64,000 bases of DNA from Rhizobium altiplani (GCF_001542405.1 NZ_LNCD01000051.1:62001-126000), one strand, 5' to 3'. Shown: positions 41,364 through 51,676, counted from the stretch's first letter. Program-made: numbers and translations. The notes: generated from the sequence alone by a model not told the origin.

Positions 41364-42653
41364 TTATATGCTATGCACGCACTGTCCGGCGACATAGGTC
41401 GCTACAGCGCGTCCGCTGAAGCGCGCGTCTTCGAACGGCGTATTCTTCGAGCGGGAAAGAAGCATGTCCTTCGAAACAAGCCAAGGGTCATCGAGGTCGA
41501 TCAGCGTAATATCTGCCTTCGCGCCCGGCTTCAGCGTGCCCGCCTCGAGGCCGAAGATCTGCGCCGGCCGCGTCGACATGGCATCGATGAGGCGCATCAG
41601 GCTGACCTGGCCGCTGTGATGCAGGCGGAGTGCCGCAGCAAGCATCGTTTCAAGGCCGATGGCGCCATCAGCCGCTTCGCCGAACGGTAGGCGCTTTGTG
41701 TCGACATCCTGCGGATCATGCGAGGAGACGATGATATCGATCGCGCCGCGCGCCAGCGCATCCACCATCGCGACGCGATCGTCTTCGGATCGCAGCGGCG
41801 GGTAGAGCTTGAAGAAGGTGCGGTACTCGCCGATGTCGTTCTCGTTGAGGGAGAGATTGTTGATCGAGATGCCGCAGGTCACGGTCGCACCGCGGCTCCG
41901 GGCAAGCTCAATCGCCTCGACCGATTCCGGCACGGAGATCATCGCGGCGTGGTAGTTGCCGCGCGTCAGCTTCGCGATGCGCAGGTCGCGCTCGAGCGGG
42001 ATCAGTTCCGCTTCCTTCGGGATGCCGCCGAGACCGAGCCAACTGGCAAACAGTCCCTCATGCATGACACCGGTGGCGCCGAGATATTTGTCGCGGGTCT
42101 CGCAGGATATCACCGCGCCGAATTCGCGCGCATAGGTCATCACCCGGCGCAGGACCTGCGTGTCGTGGACACTCGAGCGGCCGTCGGTGAACGCGACTGC
42201 GCCCGCTTCCATCAGCAGGCCGATCTCGGTCATTTCCTCGCCGGCAAGATGCTTGGTGATCGCCGCTGCCGGATAGACGTGGACCAGCGCCTTGTCCTTC
42301 GCCGTCTTCTTGACGAACTCGACCAGCGCGATGTCGTCGATGACAGGATCGGTATCCGGCATCATGATGATCGAAGTGATGCCGCCGGCTGCCGCCGCAC
42401 GGCTCGCCGATGCCATTGTCTCGCGATGTTCGGCGCCGGGTTCACCGATATGGACGCGGGCATCCACCAAGCCTGGGGTGGCGACGAGACCGGTGCAATC
42501 GCGCACGTCGGCGCCAGCGGGCGCTCCTTGGTTCTGCGCATCCGCGCCGGCTGCCACGATCATGCCATCCTTGACAATGATCGTGCCGACTTCATCGAGA
42601 TTGCGCGAGGGGTCGATGATACGAACGTTCTTGAGGACGATCGAGTTCTTCAT
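41364..42653 (-). CDS. Dihydroorotase-like protein lacking the metal site (PyrC'/PyrX type)
   Basis: A 429-residue amidohydrolase-fold protein of full DHOase length. Automated annotation would call it dihydroorotase (pyrC), but the zinc ligands are replaced. DxHxH is DARVH (Arg66 for His), EVTPHHL is GISINNL, and DHAPH reads SHDPQ. It should therefore not hydrolyse dihydroorotate. Its ATG overlaps the pyrB stop by 4 bases. In Pseudomonas an inactive DHOase-like protein next to PyrB is needed to assemble active aspartate transcarbamoylase; the same structural role is inferred here. A catalytic pyrC should exist elsewhere in the genome. Confidence 0.85.
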   Translation of the reverse strand: MKNSIVLKNVRIIDPSRNLDEVGTIIVKDGMIVAAGADAQNQGAPAGADVRDCTGLVATPGLVDARVHIGEPGAEHRETMASASRAAAAGGITSIIMMPDTDPVIDDIALVEFVKKTAKDKALVHVYPAAAITKHLAGEEMTEIGLLMEAGAVAFTDGRSSVHDTQVLRRVMTYAREFGAVISCETRDKYLGATGVMHEGLFASWLGLGGIPKEAELIPLERDLRIAKLTRGNYHAAMISVPESVEAIELARSRGATVTCGISINNLSLNENDIGEYRTFFKLYPPLRSEDDRVAMVDALARGAIDIIVSSHDPQDVDTKRLPFGEAADGAIGLETMLAAALRLHHSGQVSLMRLIDAMSTRPAQIFGLEAGTLKPGAKADITLIDLDDPWLVSKDMLLSRSKNTPFEDARFSGRAVATYVAGQCVHSI

Positions 42654-43606
42654 GCGCCGGCTCCTTCGGTACGCGGACCCTGATTTTGCGAGACCAGCAG
42701 CGTCTCCATCACGGCCATGCGCACCGCGACCCCCATTTCCACCTGTTCTGCAATCACGCTCTGCGGTCCGTCCGCAACCTCGGAGGAGATCTCGACGCCA
42801 CGGTTCATCGGGCCGGGATGCATGACGAGGGCATCTTCCTTCGCCGCCTTGAGGGTCTCCGCGTCGAGCCCATAGAAGTGATAGTATTCGCGAACCGACG
42901 GCACGAAGGCGCCGGACATGCGCTCGCGTTGCAGGCGCAGCATCATCACCACGTCAGCGTCCTTCAGGCCCTCCTTCATGGAATGGAAGACCTCGACGCC
43001 CATGTCGGCGATGCCAGCCGGCAGTAGCGTTGCCGGCGCGACAACTCGCACTCGTGCGCCCATGGCATTCAGCAAAAGGATGTTCGAGCGCGCCACGCGC
43101 GAATGCAGGACGTCGCCGCAGATCGCGACGATGATGCGCGACAGCTTGCCTTTGGCGCGGCGAATTGTCAGCGCGTCGAGAAGCGCCTGGGTCGGATGCT
43201 CGTGCTGGCCGTCGCCGGCGTTGACCACCGAGCAGGAAACCTTCTGCGCGAGCAAGGCGGCGGCACCAGCGCTCGAATGGCGGATGACAAGCACATCGGG
43301 CCGCATCGCGTTCAGCGTCATCGCCGTATCGATCAGCGTCTCGCCCTTCTTCACCGAAGAATTGCCGACGGACATATTCATCACGTCGGCGCCGAGGCGC
43401 TTTCCGGCGAGCTCGAAGGAAGATTGGGTGCGCGTCGAAGCTTCGAAGAACAGGTTGATCTGTGTCAGGCCCCGCAGCGTCGAGGTTTTCTTCTCTCTCT
43501 GCCGACTGATCTTGACGGCCTCGTCGGCCTTGTCGAGGAGAAAGGTGATATCCTGCTCGGTGAGCCCTTTGATACCGATGAGGTGGCGGTGGGGAAAGAA
43601 GACCAT
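42650..43606 (-). CDS. pyrB: Aspartate carbamoyltransferase catalytic subunit
   Basis: A 318-residue enzyme that forms N-carbamoyl-aspartate in pyrimidine synthesis. The carbamoyl-phosphate loop is [21 protein letters not shown] (STRTQ, where many species have STRTR). [12 protein letters not shown] and the C-terminal [11 protein letters not shown] are also present. It overlaps the following dihydroorotase-like gene (ATGA), which supports a fixed-ratio complex. Confidence 0.95.
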   Translation of the reverse strand: MVFFPHRHLIGIKGLTEQDITFLLDKADEAVKISRQREKKTSTLRGLTQINLFFEASTRTQSSFELAGKRLGADVMNMSVGNSSVKKGETLIDTAMTLNAMRPDVLVIRHSSAGAAALLAQKVSCSVVNAGDGQHEHPTQALLDALTIRRAKGKLSRIIVAICGDVLHSRVARSNILLLNAMGARVRVVAPATLLPAGIADMGVEVFHSMKEGLKDADVVMMLRLQRERMSGAFVPSVREYYHFYGLDAETLKAAKEDALVMHPGPMNRGVEISSEVADGPQSVIAEQVEMGVAVRMAVMETLLVSQNQGPRTEGAGA

Positions 43607-43786
43607 GAACCTGCCTCTTGCTGTCGTCTGCGGGGTCTATAAAGAGTGAGCCGGGCGGCGGCAAGCTTGCGCTGTGGGCAAAGGCCCGTCTCCCCCTGCA
43701 ATTTTACCCGAATTCAACTATTGCAGAGGTAGGGAAATTATAACTTCCGGTTTCCCTTTGCCTGCCTCTTACACTAGAAGCGATTC

Positions 43787-45436
43787 ATGACGCCTGCCGA
43801 AGAGAAACTTGCCGAACTCAACCAGCCGAGCCTTTGGTCCGGCATCAATGCCTACAGGTCCGATCCGCTGATCGTCGATCTGACCGGCACGTTGCCGCGT
43901 GGGATCCGCGACGACCTCGACAATTTGGGGCGGTACGTGACCTCGCCGGAAGCGCAGGAGCTGGCGCGCATGGCGAATCAGGGCACGCCGCAGCTGCGCA
44001 CGCACGGTCCGCGCGGCGAGCGGCTCGACGTCGTCGAATTCCACCCGGCGTGGCACGCGCTGATGCGCCGTTCGATGGCATCGGGACTCCACTCGTCGGT
44101 CTGGGATCCGCAGGCGGACACCGAGGCGAAGAACCAGGCGCACAAGGTCAGGGCAGCGCGCTTCTACCTGACCGCACAGCTGGAATCCGGTCACCTGTGC
44201 CCGCTGACGATGACGAGTGCGTCCGTCGCGGCGCTGTCGGCTTCGCCGGCCGTGCAGAAGGACTGGGCGCCGAAGATCCTGTCGCGCAAATATGATTCCA
44301 CCAACAAGCCGGCCATGCAGAAGTCCGCCGTGACCATCGGCATGGGCATGACCGAGAAGCAGGGCGGCACTGACGTCCGCGCCAACACGACGACGGCGGA
44401 AAAGGTCAGCGAAGGCATTTACCGTCTGTCCGGTCACAAGTGGTTCATGTCGGCGCCGATGAGCGACGCCTTCGTGATGCTGGCGCAGACGAAGGATGGA
44501 ATGGGATGCTTCCTCGTTCCACGTCTGCTGGAAGATGGCTCGGCAAACGGCCTGCACTTCCAGCGTCTGAAGGACAAGGTCGGCAACCGCTCCAATGCTT
44601 CGTCGGAAGTTGAATTCAGCGATACGTTCGGCTTTCTGCTCGGTACGCCGGATGGCGGTATCCGCACTATTCTCGACATGGTGACACTGACGCGGCTCGA
44701 CTGCGCGCTGGCCTCCTCGGGCATTATGCGCGCCTCGCTGGCTGAAGCCGTGCACCACACCCGTGGGCGCAGCGTCTTCGGCAAGATGCTGGTCAGCCAG
44801 CCGATCATGACGCGCGTCTTGGCCGATATGGCGCTCGATGTGGCGGCGGCGACAGCGCTGTCCTTCCGCCTTGCCGATGCGTTCGACAAGGCGCGCGGCA
44901 GCGCTGAAGAAGCAGCCTACGCGCGTGTCATGACGCCGGTTGCGAAATACTGGTGCTGCAAGATCGCGCCGCCATTGATCTACGAGGCGATGGAGTGCAT
45001 CGGCGGCAGCGGCTACATTGAGGAGCGCCCGATCGCTCGTCATTATCGCGAAGCGCCGGTCAATGCGATCTGGGAGGGCTCGGGCAACGTCATGGCGCTC
45101 GACGTGCTGCGCATTCTGAACCGCGGCAAGGATCTCTTCGAGACGGTGTTTGCCGGGCTCGCGCGCGATCTCGGCCCGGCCGGCAAGAAGACGATTGATG
45201 TGCTGCGCGCCGCCATGGCGCTCTGCGAGCGCGACGAGGGCGCTGCGCGCCTCCTGGTCGAGCAGTTGGCGCTCGCCGCCGGCGCCGCCGAGCTTTATCG
45301 CCTTGGGGCGGGGCGGATCGCCGATGCCTTCATCGAGACCCGCCTCGCGGGCGGCTGGCGCTCGACCTATGGCATGCTGGATTCACGTTTCGACGCCAGC
45401 TACATCGTCGATCTTCTTTATCCGCCGGCAAGCTGA
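43787..45436 (+). CDS. Acyl-CoA dehydrogenase family protein, AidB-like
   Basis: A 549-residue flavoprotein with the AidB layout: an N-terminal segment, an acyl-CoA dehydrogenase core with SAVTIGMGMTEKQGGTDVRAN, and the C-terminal motif ECIGGSGYIEERPIARHYREAPVNAIWEGSGNVMALD. E. coli AidB is part of the alkylation response and binds DNA. Whether this protein does so or simply oxidises an acyl-CoA cannot be told. The stop codon overlaps the ATG of the next, broken, GNAT gene. Confidence 0.88.
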   Translation: MTPAEEKLAELNQPSLWSGINAYRSDPLIVDLTGTLPRGIRDDLDNLGRYVTSPEAQELARMANQGTPQLRTHGPRGERLDVVEFHPAWHALMRRSMASGLHSSVWDPQADTEAKNQAHKVRAARFYLTAQLESGHLCPLTMTSASVAALSASPAVQKDWAPKILSRKYDSTNKPAMQKSAVTIGMGMTEKQGGTDVRANTTTAEKVSEGIYRLSGHKWFMSAPMSDAFVMLAQTKDGMGCFLVPRLLEDGSANGLHFQRLKDKVGNRSNASSEVEFSDTFGFLLGTPDGGIRTILDMVTLTRLDCALASSGIMRASLAEAVHHTRGRSVFGKMLVSQPIMTRVLADMALDVAAATALSFRLADAFDKARGSAEEAAYARVMTPVAKYWCCKIAPPLIYEAMECIGGSGYIEERPIARHYREAPVNAIWEGSGNVMALDVLRILNRGKDLFETVFAGLARDLGPAGKKTIDVLRAAMALCERDEGAARLLVEQLALAAGAAELYRLGAGRIADAFIETRLAGGWRSTYGMLDSRFDASYIVDLLYPPAS

Positions 45437-46053
45437 TGACAGCGCTGCGTCCCGTCCGCATCGATGATCTCGAGCAGATCTAGCTGATATCGCTGGTGAC
45501 GGGCGATGCTGGCGACGATGCGACCAGATTGCATCGCGACGGCAAGCTGATCGGACACATCTATGCTGCGCCTTACGTCTTGCTCAGTCCGGAAACCGCT
45601 TTAGTGGCGGAAGATTCTGAGGGCGTGGCCGGGTATATCGTCGGCGTTCACGGCACGCGTTCCTTCGAGGAGCGGCTTGAGCGCGAGTGGTGGCCGGCGC
45701 TTCGCAAGGTTTACGCCGACCCGCAGGGCGATTCTGCCGGCTGGGACGCGGATCAGAAGCGCATTGCCACAATCCATCACCCGGCGCATGCGCCTGCAGC
45801 GCTGGTCGAATCCATTCCGGCCCACATTCACATGAACCTCCTGCCGCGATTGCAGGGACAGGGGATGGGCACCAAGCGGCTCGATCGATGGCTTGCCGAT
45901 GCGCTGGAGGCAGGCGTGGAGGGTGTCCACCTCGGAGCCAGCGCGAGCAATCATGGTGCGGTACGATTCTGGGGCTCTCGCGGTTTCGCCCGCCTCGCTC
46001 CACCGCTGGTGGAGCCTTCCGACCGGACCGTCTGGTTTGGGCAGAAACTCTAG
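45436..46053 (+). pseudogene. GNAT acetyltransferase with an in-frame amber stop
   Basis: The frame opens at ATG 45436, overlapping the AidB-like gene's stop, and reads MTALRPVRIDDLEQI. TAG follows at codon 16 (45481-45483), then the same frame continues without interruption for 190 codons (LISLVTGDAGDDATRLH ... RLQGQGMGTKRLDRWLADALEAGVEGVHLGAS). A change of TAC or TAT to TAG explains it. A restart at GTG 45496 could give a protein lacking the first 20 residues, including strand 1 of the fold. It is probably inactive. Confidence 0.8.
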
Positions 46054-46078
46054 GGGGAACAGCACTTGTGTCGCTGAG

Positions 46079-46089
46079 CGGTGACACCG
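46079..46089. promoter_or_regulatory. Short dyad between the GNAT and TetR genes
   Basis: CGGTGACACCG is a perfect 5-bp dyad around one A. It is flanked by TGAG and GCTCA, which extend the symmetry with one unpaired base. It lies 115 bp before the TetR gene and 26 bp after the GNAT stop. It may be a repressor operator or a weak terminator. Confidence 0.25.
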
Positions 46090-46203
46090 GCTCACCTGTT
46101 TGCACCCATAGCAACTGTCCACAATCTTTGAGCGGCCTGTCCGTTGCCGGGTCCGAGCGGCGTTGCTACTCACCGCAAAGTGACAATTCGGACCGAATCC
46201 CTG

Positions 46204-46866
46204 ATGCTCAATGATCCCATGGTGTTGGCGCCCGTAGTCGGCAGCGTCGTCGTCGAACCCGAAAAGCGTATCCGCGACCGAAGCGCGACGGAGAAAGCGA
46301 TCCTCAGGGCAGCCAAGTCGCTCCTGGCGGAGGAGGGATTCCAGAATTTCGGCATCAACGCCGTTGCCCGCCGCGCGGGGTGCGACAAGCAGCTGATCTA
46401 CCGCTACTATGGCGGCCTCAACGGGCTGGTGGAGGCGATCGGCGCGGATCTTGGTACCTGGGTCAAGGATCGCATTCCCGAAGATACCGGCGGCATGTTC
46501 CTCCTGACTTACGGCGATCTGATGGAGCGGCTATCGCTGCTGTTCCTCGAGGCCTTGCGAGACGATCCGCTTGTTCGCCGCATCGTCGCCTGGGAAGTTT
46601 CCGAAAACACCGAGCAGGTGAGGCGGCTTTCGGAGGCGCGGTCGAAGGCCTTGGCAAACTGGATCGATCGCATGCGCGGATCGCTGACGCCGCCGAAGGG
46701 CGTCGACGTCCTGGCCGTCAATGCTATTCTGATCGCAGCTATCCAGCATCTCGTGCTTTCCGCGTCCTCGAGCGATCAATGCGCGGGGCTCGCATTGAAA
46801 ACGCCGAAGGATTGGGAGAAGGCGGCGACCGCCCTGAAGCGCATCGTTCGCGGAGTCTACGGCTGA
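46204..46866 (+). CDS. TetR/AcrR family transcriptional regulator
   Basis: A 220-residue repressor-type protein. The helix-turn-helix is at about 24-70 (TEKAILRAAKSLLAEEGFQNFGINAVARRAGCDKQLIYRYYGG), and an all-helical ligand domain follows. ATG 46204 was chosen; upstream codons in frame are not conserved. The target may be itself or the AidB-like/GNAT unit before it. No ligand can be predicted. Confidence 0.88.
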   Translation: MLNDPMVLAPVVGSVVVEPEKRIRDRSATEKAILRAAKSLLAEEGFQNFGINAVARRAGCDKQLIYRYYGGLNGLVEAIGADLGTWVKDRIPEDTGGMFLLTYGDLMERLSLLFLEALRDDPLVRRIVAWEVSENTEQVRRLSEARSKALANWIDRMRGSLTPPKGVDVLAVNAILIAAIQHLVLSASSSDQCAGLALKTPKDWEKAATALKRIVRGVYG

Positions 46867-46988
46867 GGCGAGTTCGGCCATCCACAGGCGTCCCGTTGCG
46901 CGTTAACCTTAACAAATGGTTTACGTTGCGCGCTCACGGTTAAGAAGTCACGTTGCTGGGCAGTCCAAAATGTTGGGTGTCTGGGACC

Positions 46989-47162
46989 ATGGGAACCAAA
47001 ATCGCGAGAGCCGCGTTTCTTGTTGCCGCGATGATGTTTTTCGCTGTGCTTGCGCTGGATATTGCCGTACCGGCGCTGGTTCTGGGTTCGATGGCGTTGT
47101 CGATATGGGCGGTGTCTTACGAGGGACTATCCATTCGAAAAGAACGAGAGACGACCGCATGA
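46989..47162 (+). CDS. Small two-helix membrane protein
   Basis: A 57-residue protein from ATG 46989 with hydrophobic stretches AAFLVAAMMFFAVLALDIAV and ALVLGSMALSIWAV, then a charged tail ([10 protein letters not shown]). Its stop overlaps the start of the next gene (ATGA), so the two are coupled. No family was recognised. Confidence 0.6.
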   Translation: MGTKIARAAFLVAAMMFFAVLALDIAVPALVLGSMALSIWAVSYEGLSIRKERETTA

Positions 47163-47491
47163 AGTGGTTCCTGATCTTCTGGGCCGGTCCCATTGTCTTC
47201 CTGGCGGGATGGTACTGGCTCTCTTACTACGACATGAATTTCGGTATCTTCATGCTCAGCAGGCAAGTCCATGACCTGACCTTCGAGATTTATGGGAAGG
47301 TGCTCGGCATTCCTCCGGAAACCATTCCGCCGCTGGTCGCCCGTGCGATCGTCGTCGACAGTCTTGTCGTTTTCGCAATCATTGGGTTCCGCCGGCGTAA
47401 GGCGATCACCGCGTGGTGGCGTGCCCGTCACGCATCGAAATCGTCCCATGCCGCTCTGCCGAGCAAGGAAAGCCTGTCGAGCGCTCCTTGA
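47159..47491 (+). CDS. DUF6105-like membrane protein
   Basis: A 110-residue protein with an N-terminal helix ([26 protein letters not shown]) and a second helix near 65-85 ([19 protein letters not shown] region), then a basic tail. It resembles the rhizobial DUF6105 group. Start ATG 47159 overlaps the preceding stop. Its 3' end overlaps the convergent ruvX by 64 bp. Confidence 0.7.
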   Translation: MKWFLIFWAGPIVFLAGWYWLSYYDMNFGIFMLSRQVHDLTFEIYGKVLGIPPETIPPLVARAIVVDSLVVFAIIGFRRRKAITAWWRARHASKSSHAALPSKESLSSAP

Positions 47492-47922
47492 AGAATGAAG
47501 CTTGCCGCCGCCGAGTCGATGCGCTCGGCACGCTGCCTGCGCGATACGTCCATTTCCAGTAGCGCGCGCTCGGCAGCGACCGTCGACAGACGCTCGTCCC
47601 AGTAGACGAAGGGCAAGGCGGTCTTCTGCTCCATGTTGCGCACGAAGGCGCGTGTTGCCTGCACGCGCGGCCCGGCCGATCCGTCCATGTTGACAGGCAG
47701 GCCGATGACGAAGGCCGCGACCTTCTCCTTCTCGGCAAATTCCAGCAACGTTGCCGCATCGATCGTGAATTTCTCGCGCTTGATGACAGGGCGTGGCGTC
47801 GAAAAGCGCCGGCCGAGATCGGACATCGAAAGCCCGATCGTTTTCGTGCCGAGATCGAGACCCGCGATCGCCTGTCCCGGCTGCAGCGCAGTTGCCAGTT
47901 CTTCGATCGTCAGCACCGTCAT
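47428..47922 (-). CDS. ruvX: Holliday junction resolvase-like RuvX (YqgF)
   Basis: A 164-residue RNase-H-fold protein. [15 protein letters not shown] holds the first catalytic aspartate, [16 protein letters not shown] the middle motif, and [17 protein letters not shown] plus [13 protein letters not shown] the remaining acidic residues. YqgF proteins take part in 16S rRNA 5' end maturation and may cut recombination junctions. The gene overlaps the DUF6105-like gene tail to tail. Confidence 0.92.
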   Translation of the reverse strand: MTVLTIEELATALQPGQAIAGLDLGTKTIGLSMSDLGRRFSTPRPVIKREKFTIDAATLLEFAEKEKVAAFVIGLPVNMDGSAGPRVQATRAFVRNMEQKTALPFVYWDERLSTVAAERALLEMDVSRRQRAERIDSAAASFILQGALDRLSLLGRAAWDDFDA

Positions 47923-48037
47923 CGTCGTTTCATCCCGTCAAAAGAATTTGAAGCAGTGCCGCTTTTCTTTGTAGCGGCATCGGATATGTCCATAACGAGC
48001 AAAGCAGGCTTTTGCATCCGCAATAAAGGAGAATTTC

Positions 48038-48742
48038 ATGAAGATCACCTGGCTTGGTCACTCTGCTTTCCGCATCGAGATCGGAAGGGCAAAAATCCTG
48101 CTGGATCCGTTCCTCACGCACAATCCGTCCTTTGCGGGGCAGGCTGCAAAGGATGTTGCCCGCGGCGTCACGCATATTCTTCTGACGCACGGTCACGGCG
48201 ACCATGTCGGCGACACGGTTGCGCTTGCCAAGGAAACCGGTGCGGTCGTTCTCGCCAACGCCGATCTCGCCGCCTGGCTAGGTTCGAAGGGCCTGACGAA
48301 GATCGAAGCGGGCAACACCGGCGGCACGATCTCGTTCGACGGTTTTTCGGCGACTTTCACCAATGCGCTGCATTCGTCCGCGCAGATCACCGAGGACGGC
48401 GTCTCTCATGCGCTCGGCAATGCCAACGGCCTGATGCTGCATTTCGACGAGGAGGCTTCTATTCTTGCCATGGGCGATACCGACATCTTCTCCGACATGG
48501 CGCTGATCAACGAACTGCACCAGCCGGATATCGGATTCGTGCCGGTTGGCGACCGATTCACCATGGGCGGCGCGGTTGCCGCTCTCGCCTGCCAGCGTTA
48601 CTTCAACTTCAAGACCGCCATACCCTGCCACTACGGCACGTTCCCGATCATCGACCAGACGCCCGAGAAGTTCGTCTCCGGCATGGATGGATCGAAGACG
48701 GCGGTGAAAACGCCGACGCCGGGCGAAAGCCTTTCTCTCTAG
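48038..48742 (+). CDS. Metal-dependent hydrolase, UPF0173 / beta-lactamase superfamily
   Basis: A 234-residue metallo-beta-lactamase-fold enzyme. The metal motif [11 protein letters not shown] lies near residues 49-59, followed by [16 protein letters not shown] and [11 protein letters not shown]. This is the UPF0173 pattern; the substrate is unknown. AAAGGAGAATTTC precedes the start. A strong hairpin terminator lies 51 bp after the stop. Confidence 0.9.
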   Translation: MKITWLGHSAFRIEIGRAKILLDPFLTHNPSFAGQAAKDVARGVTHILLTHGHGDHVGDTVALAKETGAVVLANADLAAWLGSKGLTKIEAGNTGGTISFDGFSATFTNALHSSAQITEDGVSHALGNANGLMLHFDEEASILAMGDTDIFSDMALINELHQPDIGFVPVGDRFTMGGAVAALACQRYFNFKTAIPCHYGTFPIIDQTPEKFVSGMDGSKTAVKTPTPGESLSL

Positions 48743-48793
48743 TCGAGGTCCGCTGAACCGCGTCGACTTCGGTCGCGGAATTCTACACAATCC

Positions 48794-48831
48794 AAAGGCC
48801 ATGCCCGTTGCACGTGGCGGGCATGGCCTTT
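48794..48831 (+). terminator. Intrinsic terminator before gatC
   Basis: A perfect 14-bp stem (AAAGGCCATGCCCG with CGGGCATGGCCTTT) around a 10-base loop. It separates the hydrolase gene from gatC-gatA. The tail is short in T. Confidence 0.8.
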
Positions 48832-48866
48832 ATAGCGGGTAGGAAAAATCCTATCCGGAGAATGTC

Positions 48867-49154
48867 ATGTCCGTCGACTTTGCCACCGTTAAGCGCGTAG
48901 CGCGCCTTGCCCGTATTGCCGTTTCGGAGGAAGAGGCAAACCGCATGGTTGGCGAGTTGAATGGTATCCTCGGTTTTGTCGAGCAGCTCTCCGAAGTCGA
49001 TGTCGAAGGCGTCGAGGCAATGACATCGGTCACGCCAATGAAGATGAAGAAGCGCACGGACGAAGTTACCGAAGGCAACAAGGCCGCCGACATCGTCTCG
49101 AATGCGCCCGTTACCGATCAGAATTTCTTCCTGGTACCCAAGGTCGTCGAATAA
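48867..49154 (+). CDS. gatC: Aspartyl/glutamyl-tRNA amidotransferase subunit C
   Basis: A 95-residue stabilising subunit that wraps around GatA. Typical features: [33 protein letters not shown] at the start and the [15 protein letters not shown] tail. It is preceded by CCGGAGAA. It forms an operon with gatA; gatB lies 2 kb further on behind accessory genes. Confidence 0.96.
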   Translation: MSVDFATVKRVARLARIAVSEEEANRMVGELNGILGFVEQLSEVDVEGVEAMTSVTPMKMKKRTDEVTEGNKAADIVSNAPVTDQNFFLVPKVVE

Positions 49155-49208
49155 GGCTTTTCGCCGCTTTCCGAACCCGTTGCCATTCCAGATTTGAAGC
49201 GAACTACC

Positions 49209-50690
49209 ATGAGCGAACTTACCAGCCTGACCATTGCCGAAGCCCGCACGAAGCTGCGCGCCAAGGAGATCAAAGCGACCGAACTGACCGAGGCCTACAT
49301 CTCGGCGATCGAGGCCGCCAACGACAAGCTCAACGCCTACGTCAAGGTTACGCCGGAGAAGGCGCTGCAGATGGCCGAAGCCTCCGATGGGCGGCTTGCC
49401 AGCGGCAAGGGCGGTGCGCTTGAAGGCATCCCGCTCGGTATCAAGGACCTGTTCGCCACCGAAGGTATTCATACGCAGGCCTGCAGCCATATCCTCGACG
49501 GTTTCAAGCCGCATTACGAGTCGACCGTCACCCAGAACCTGTGGGACGACGGTGCCGTGATGCTCGGCAAACTGAACATGGACGAGTTCGCGATGGGCTC
49601 CTCCAACGAGACCTCCTACTACGGCGCAGTGATCAACCCCTGGCGTTCGGCCGGCTCCAACCAGCAGCTGGTGCCCGGCGGATCCTCCGGCGGCTCGGCA
49701 GCAGCCGTTGCAGCTCACCTCTGCGCCGGCGCCACGGCAACCGATACCGGCGGGTCGATCCGCCAGCCCGCAGCCTTCACCGGCACGGTCGGCATCAAGC
49801 CGACCTACGGCCGCTGCTCGCGCTGGGGCACGGTGGCCTTCGCGTCGTCGCTCGATCAGGCTGGCCCGATCGCGCGCGATGTGCGCGATGCCGCAATCCT
49901 CCTGAAGTCGATGGCCTCAGTCGATCCCAAGGATACGACCTCCGTCGATCTGCCGGTTCCGGACTATGAGGCAGCCCTCGGCCAGTCGCTGAAGGGCATG
50001 AAGATCGGCATTCCGAACGAGTACCGGGTCGATGGCATGCCGGAGGAAATCGAAACGCTCTGGCAGCAGGGAATTGCCTGGCTGAAAGACGCCGGCGCCG
50101 AGATCGTCAACATCTCGCTGCCGCACACCAAATATGCCCTGCCGGCCTACTACATCGTCGCCCCGGCCGAAGCCTCGTCGAACCTCGCCCGCTATGACGG
50201 CGTCCGCTACGGCCTGCGCGTCGATGGCAAGGACATCGTCGACATGTACGAAAAGACGCGCGCAGCGGGCTTCGGCAAGGAAGTCAAGCGCCGCATCATG
50301 ATCGGTACCTACGTCCTCTCGGCCGGCTACTATGACGCCTATTACATCAAGGCCCAGAAGGTCCGCACGCTGATCAAGCGCGACTTCGAACTGGCGTTCA
50401 ACGCCGGCGTCGACGCGATCCTGACGCCCGCAACCCCCTCGTCCGCCTTCGGCGTCGCCGATGAGAATCTCGCCTCCGATCCGGTCAAGATGTACCTGAA
50501 CGACATCTTCACGGTGACGGTGAACATGGCCGGCCTCCCGGGTATCGCCGTTCCTGCTGGTCTGGACCATGGCGGCCTGCCGCTCGGTCTGCAGCTGATC
50601 GGCAAGCCGTTCGATGAAGAAACGCTCTTCAAGACGGCGCATGTGATCGAACAGGCCGCAGGCAAGTTCACGCCCGCCAAGTGGTGGTAA
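49209..50690 (+). CDS. gatA: Aspartyl/glutamyl-tRNA amidotransferase subunit A
   Basis: A 493-residue amidase that frees ammonia from glutamine for Asn-tRNA and Gln-tRNA formation. The Ser-cisSer-Lys triad is readable: Lys in [10 protein letters not shown], and the serines in [14 protein letters not shown] and [15 protein letters not shown] 49209 was preferred to 49194 on conservation ([16 protein letters not shown]). Its presence implies indirect amidation of Glu-tRNA-Gln and/or Asp-tRNA-Asn. Confidence 0.97.
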   Translation: MSELTSLTIAEARTKLRAKEIKATELTEAYISAIEAANDKLNAYVKVTPEKALQMAEASDGRLASGKGGALEGIPLGIKDLFATEGIHTQACSHILDGFKPHYESTVTQNLWDDGAVMLGKLNMDEFAMGSSNETSYYGAVINPWRSAGSNQQLVPGGSSGGSAAAVAAHLCAGATATDTGGSIRQPAAFTGTVGIKPTYGRCSRWGTVAFASSLDQAGPIARDVRDAAILLKSMASVDPKDTTSVDLPVPDYEAALGQSLKGMKIGIPNEYRVDGMPEEIETLWQQGIAWLKDAGAEIVNISLPHTKYALPAYYIVAPAEASSNLARYDGVRYGLRVDGKDIVDMYEKTRAAGFGKEVKRRIMIGTYVLSAGYYDAYYIKAQKVRTLIKRDFELAFNAGVDAILTPATPSSAFGVADENLASDPVKMYLNDIFTVTVNMAGLPGIAVPAGLDHGGLPLGLQLIGKPFDEETLFKTAHVIEQAAGKFTPAKWW

Positions 50691-50812
50691 CGAGTCGCAT
50701 CGGTATCAGCCGCCCAAGAGGCGGCCGCTTCGTTGTCGGGTGAGTCCGCTACCTCAGGCGGGGTCGCGGATTTCGCGTTTGTCCATCGCTGGTGACACCC
50801 AGGAGGAGGCTC

Positions 50813-51088
50813 ATGTCGGCGTCAGATATCACGCTGATGATCGAAGCATTCGACCGCCTATCGGCGGCAGGTTTCACCGTGGGTCCTGAATGGCAAGCCG
50901 TGCATGAAGTCTGCCAGGCGCATGAGGGCGAGGCACCTTTCGACTGGGGGCATGCCATTTGCCACCGCATCGAGGGCGACGACTGGAATGCCGATTATTG
51001 GTATCGCCGCGCAGGCAAACGACGCGGAAGCGGTACGGTTGCCGAAGAATGGTCGGTGATGAAGGCGGCGCTTTCCAAACACCTTTGA
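50813..51088 (+). CDS. Conserved small protein of unknown function
   Basis: A 91-residue soluble protein starting at ATG 50813 behind a strong AGGAGGAGG site. It contains FTVGPEWQAVHEVCQAHEG, the aromatic-rich WNADYWYRRAGK and the tail EEWSVMKAALSKHL. No known domain was recognised. Strong translation signals and protein-like composition support it. A good hairpin terminator follows at once. Confidence 0.75.
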   Translation: MSASDITLMIEAFDRLSAAGFTVGPEWQAVHEVCQAHEGEAPFDWGHAICHRIEGDDWNADYWYRRAGKRRGSGTVAEEWSVMKAALSKHL

Positions 51089-51091
51089 AGG

Positions 51092-51119
51092 AAGCCGCGC
51101 GCCATGCGACGCGCGGCTT
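51092..51119 (+). terminator. Intrinsic terminator between convergent genes
   Basis: AAGCCGCGCG pairs with CGCGCGGCTT over 10 bp with an 8-base loop. It lies between the small plus-strand gene and the convergent yjhX, 4 bp after the former's stop. Confidence 0.7.
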
Positions 51120-51125
51120 GGACAG

Positions 51126-51383
51126 CTATCTGTTGTCCTGTTCTGCTCTTACGAGAACCAGTCCTCGTTCGGTGATCCGGTAAGGCTTGCCGCCCGACGA
51201 TTTGATGGCCCGCTTCTGCTTCAGTTTCCGAAACAGCTCGAGGCCGAAGCCGGGATAGACCCAGCCGTCGCGAGTGAAGCATTTTACGGCCTCGATTTTC
51301 CGGTTGTCGTCGCGTTCGATTTCAATGCGGCCACCTTGGGCCAATAGGTGCAGGATGCGCTGCTCCGTGCGTGAAATATCCAT
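51126..51383 (-). CDS. yjhX: YjhX family protein (UPF0386, putative toxin)
   Basis: An 85-residue protein matching YjhX: MDISRTEQRILHLLAQGGRI, CFTRDGWVYPGFGLELFRKLKQK and KPYRITERGLVLVR. In E. coli YjhX is listed as the toxin of a yjhX-yjhQ pair, where YjhQ is a GNAT-type antitoxin. Here the divergent neighbour at 51677 is also a GNAT protein, 293 bp away, so a related pairing is possible but not shown. Confidence 0.88.
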   Translation of the reverse strand: MDISRTEQRILHLLAQGGRIEIERDDNRKIEAVKCFTRDGWVYPGFGLELFRKLKQKRAIKSSGGKPYRITERGLVLVRAEQDNR

Positions 51384-51676
51384 GGAATGTTGATCCGGTC
51401 TTGCGCCATGAAGGCGCGCAAAAACGATCTGGCGCGCGAAGAGGCGTCAGGGCTTCGCTTTTTTCGGGCCCGTGCGCGCAAGGAAAACCTGCGGGCAGGG
51501 CCTCTACCGGGTCTGAGAAGACGAATTCAACATGCGGCCTTGATACTGGCTGGGCGACATCGCGTCAAGATTTACAACCGATAGAGGATCTTTCTGCCGC
51601 GCCTCGCGCACGAAACGCAAGGCTTGGAGAACGGGGTGATTCGGTGTTTTACTTTCGTGGAAACGCGGAGATAGTG

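Noticed and set aside
45481..45483. Recoding of TAG (suppression or a 22nd amino acid) in the GNAT gene
   Set aside because: Nothing in the window supports recoding, and GNAT proteins need no special residue here. A nonsense mutation or read error is simpler.
51371..51676. Upstream extension of the GNAT frame starting near 51371
   Set aside because: The added 100 residues are Arg/Ser-rich and unlike any GNAT N-terminus; the ribosome site fits 51677.
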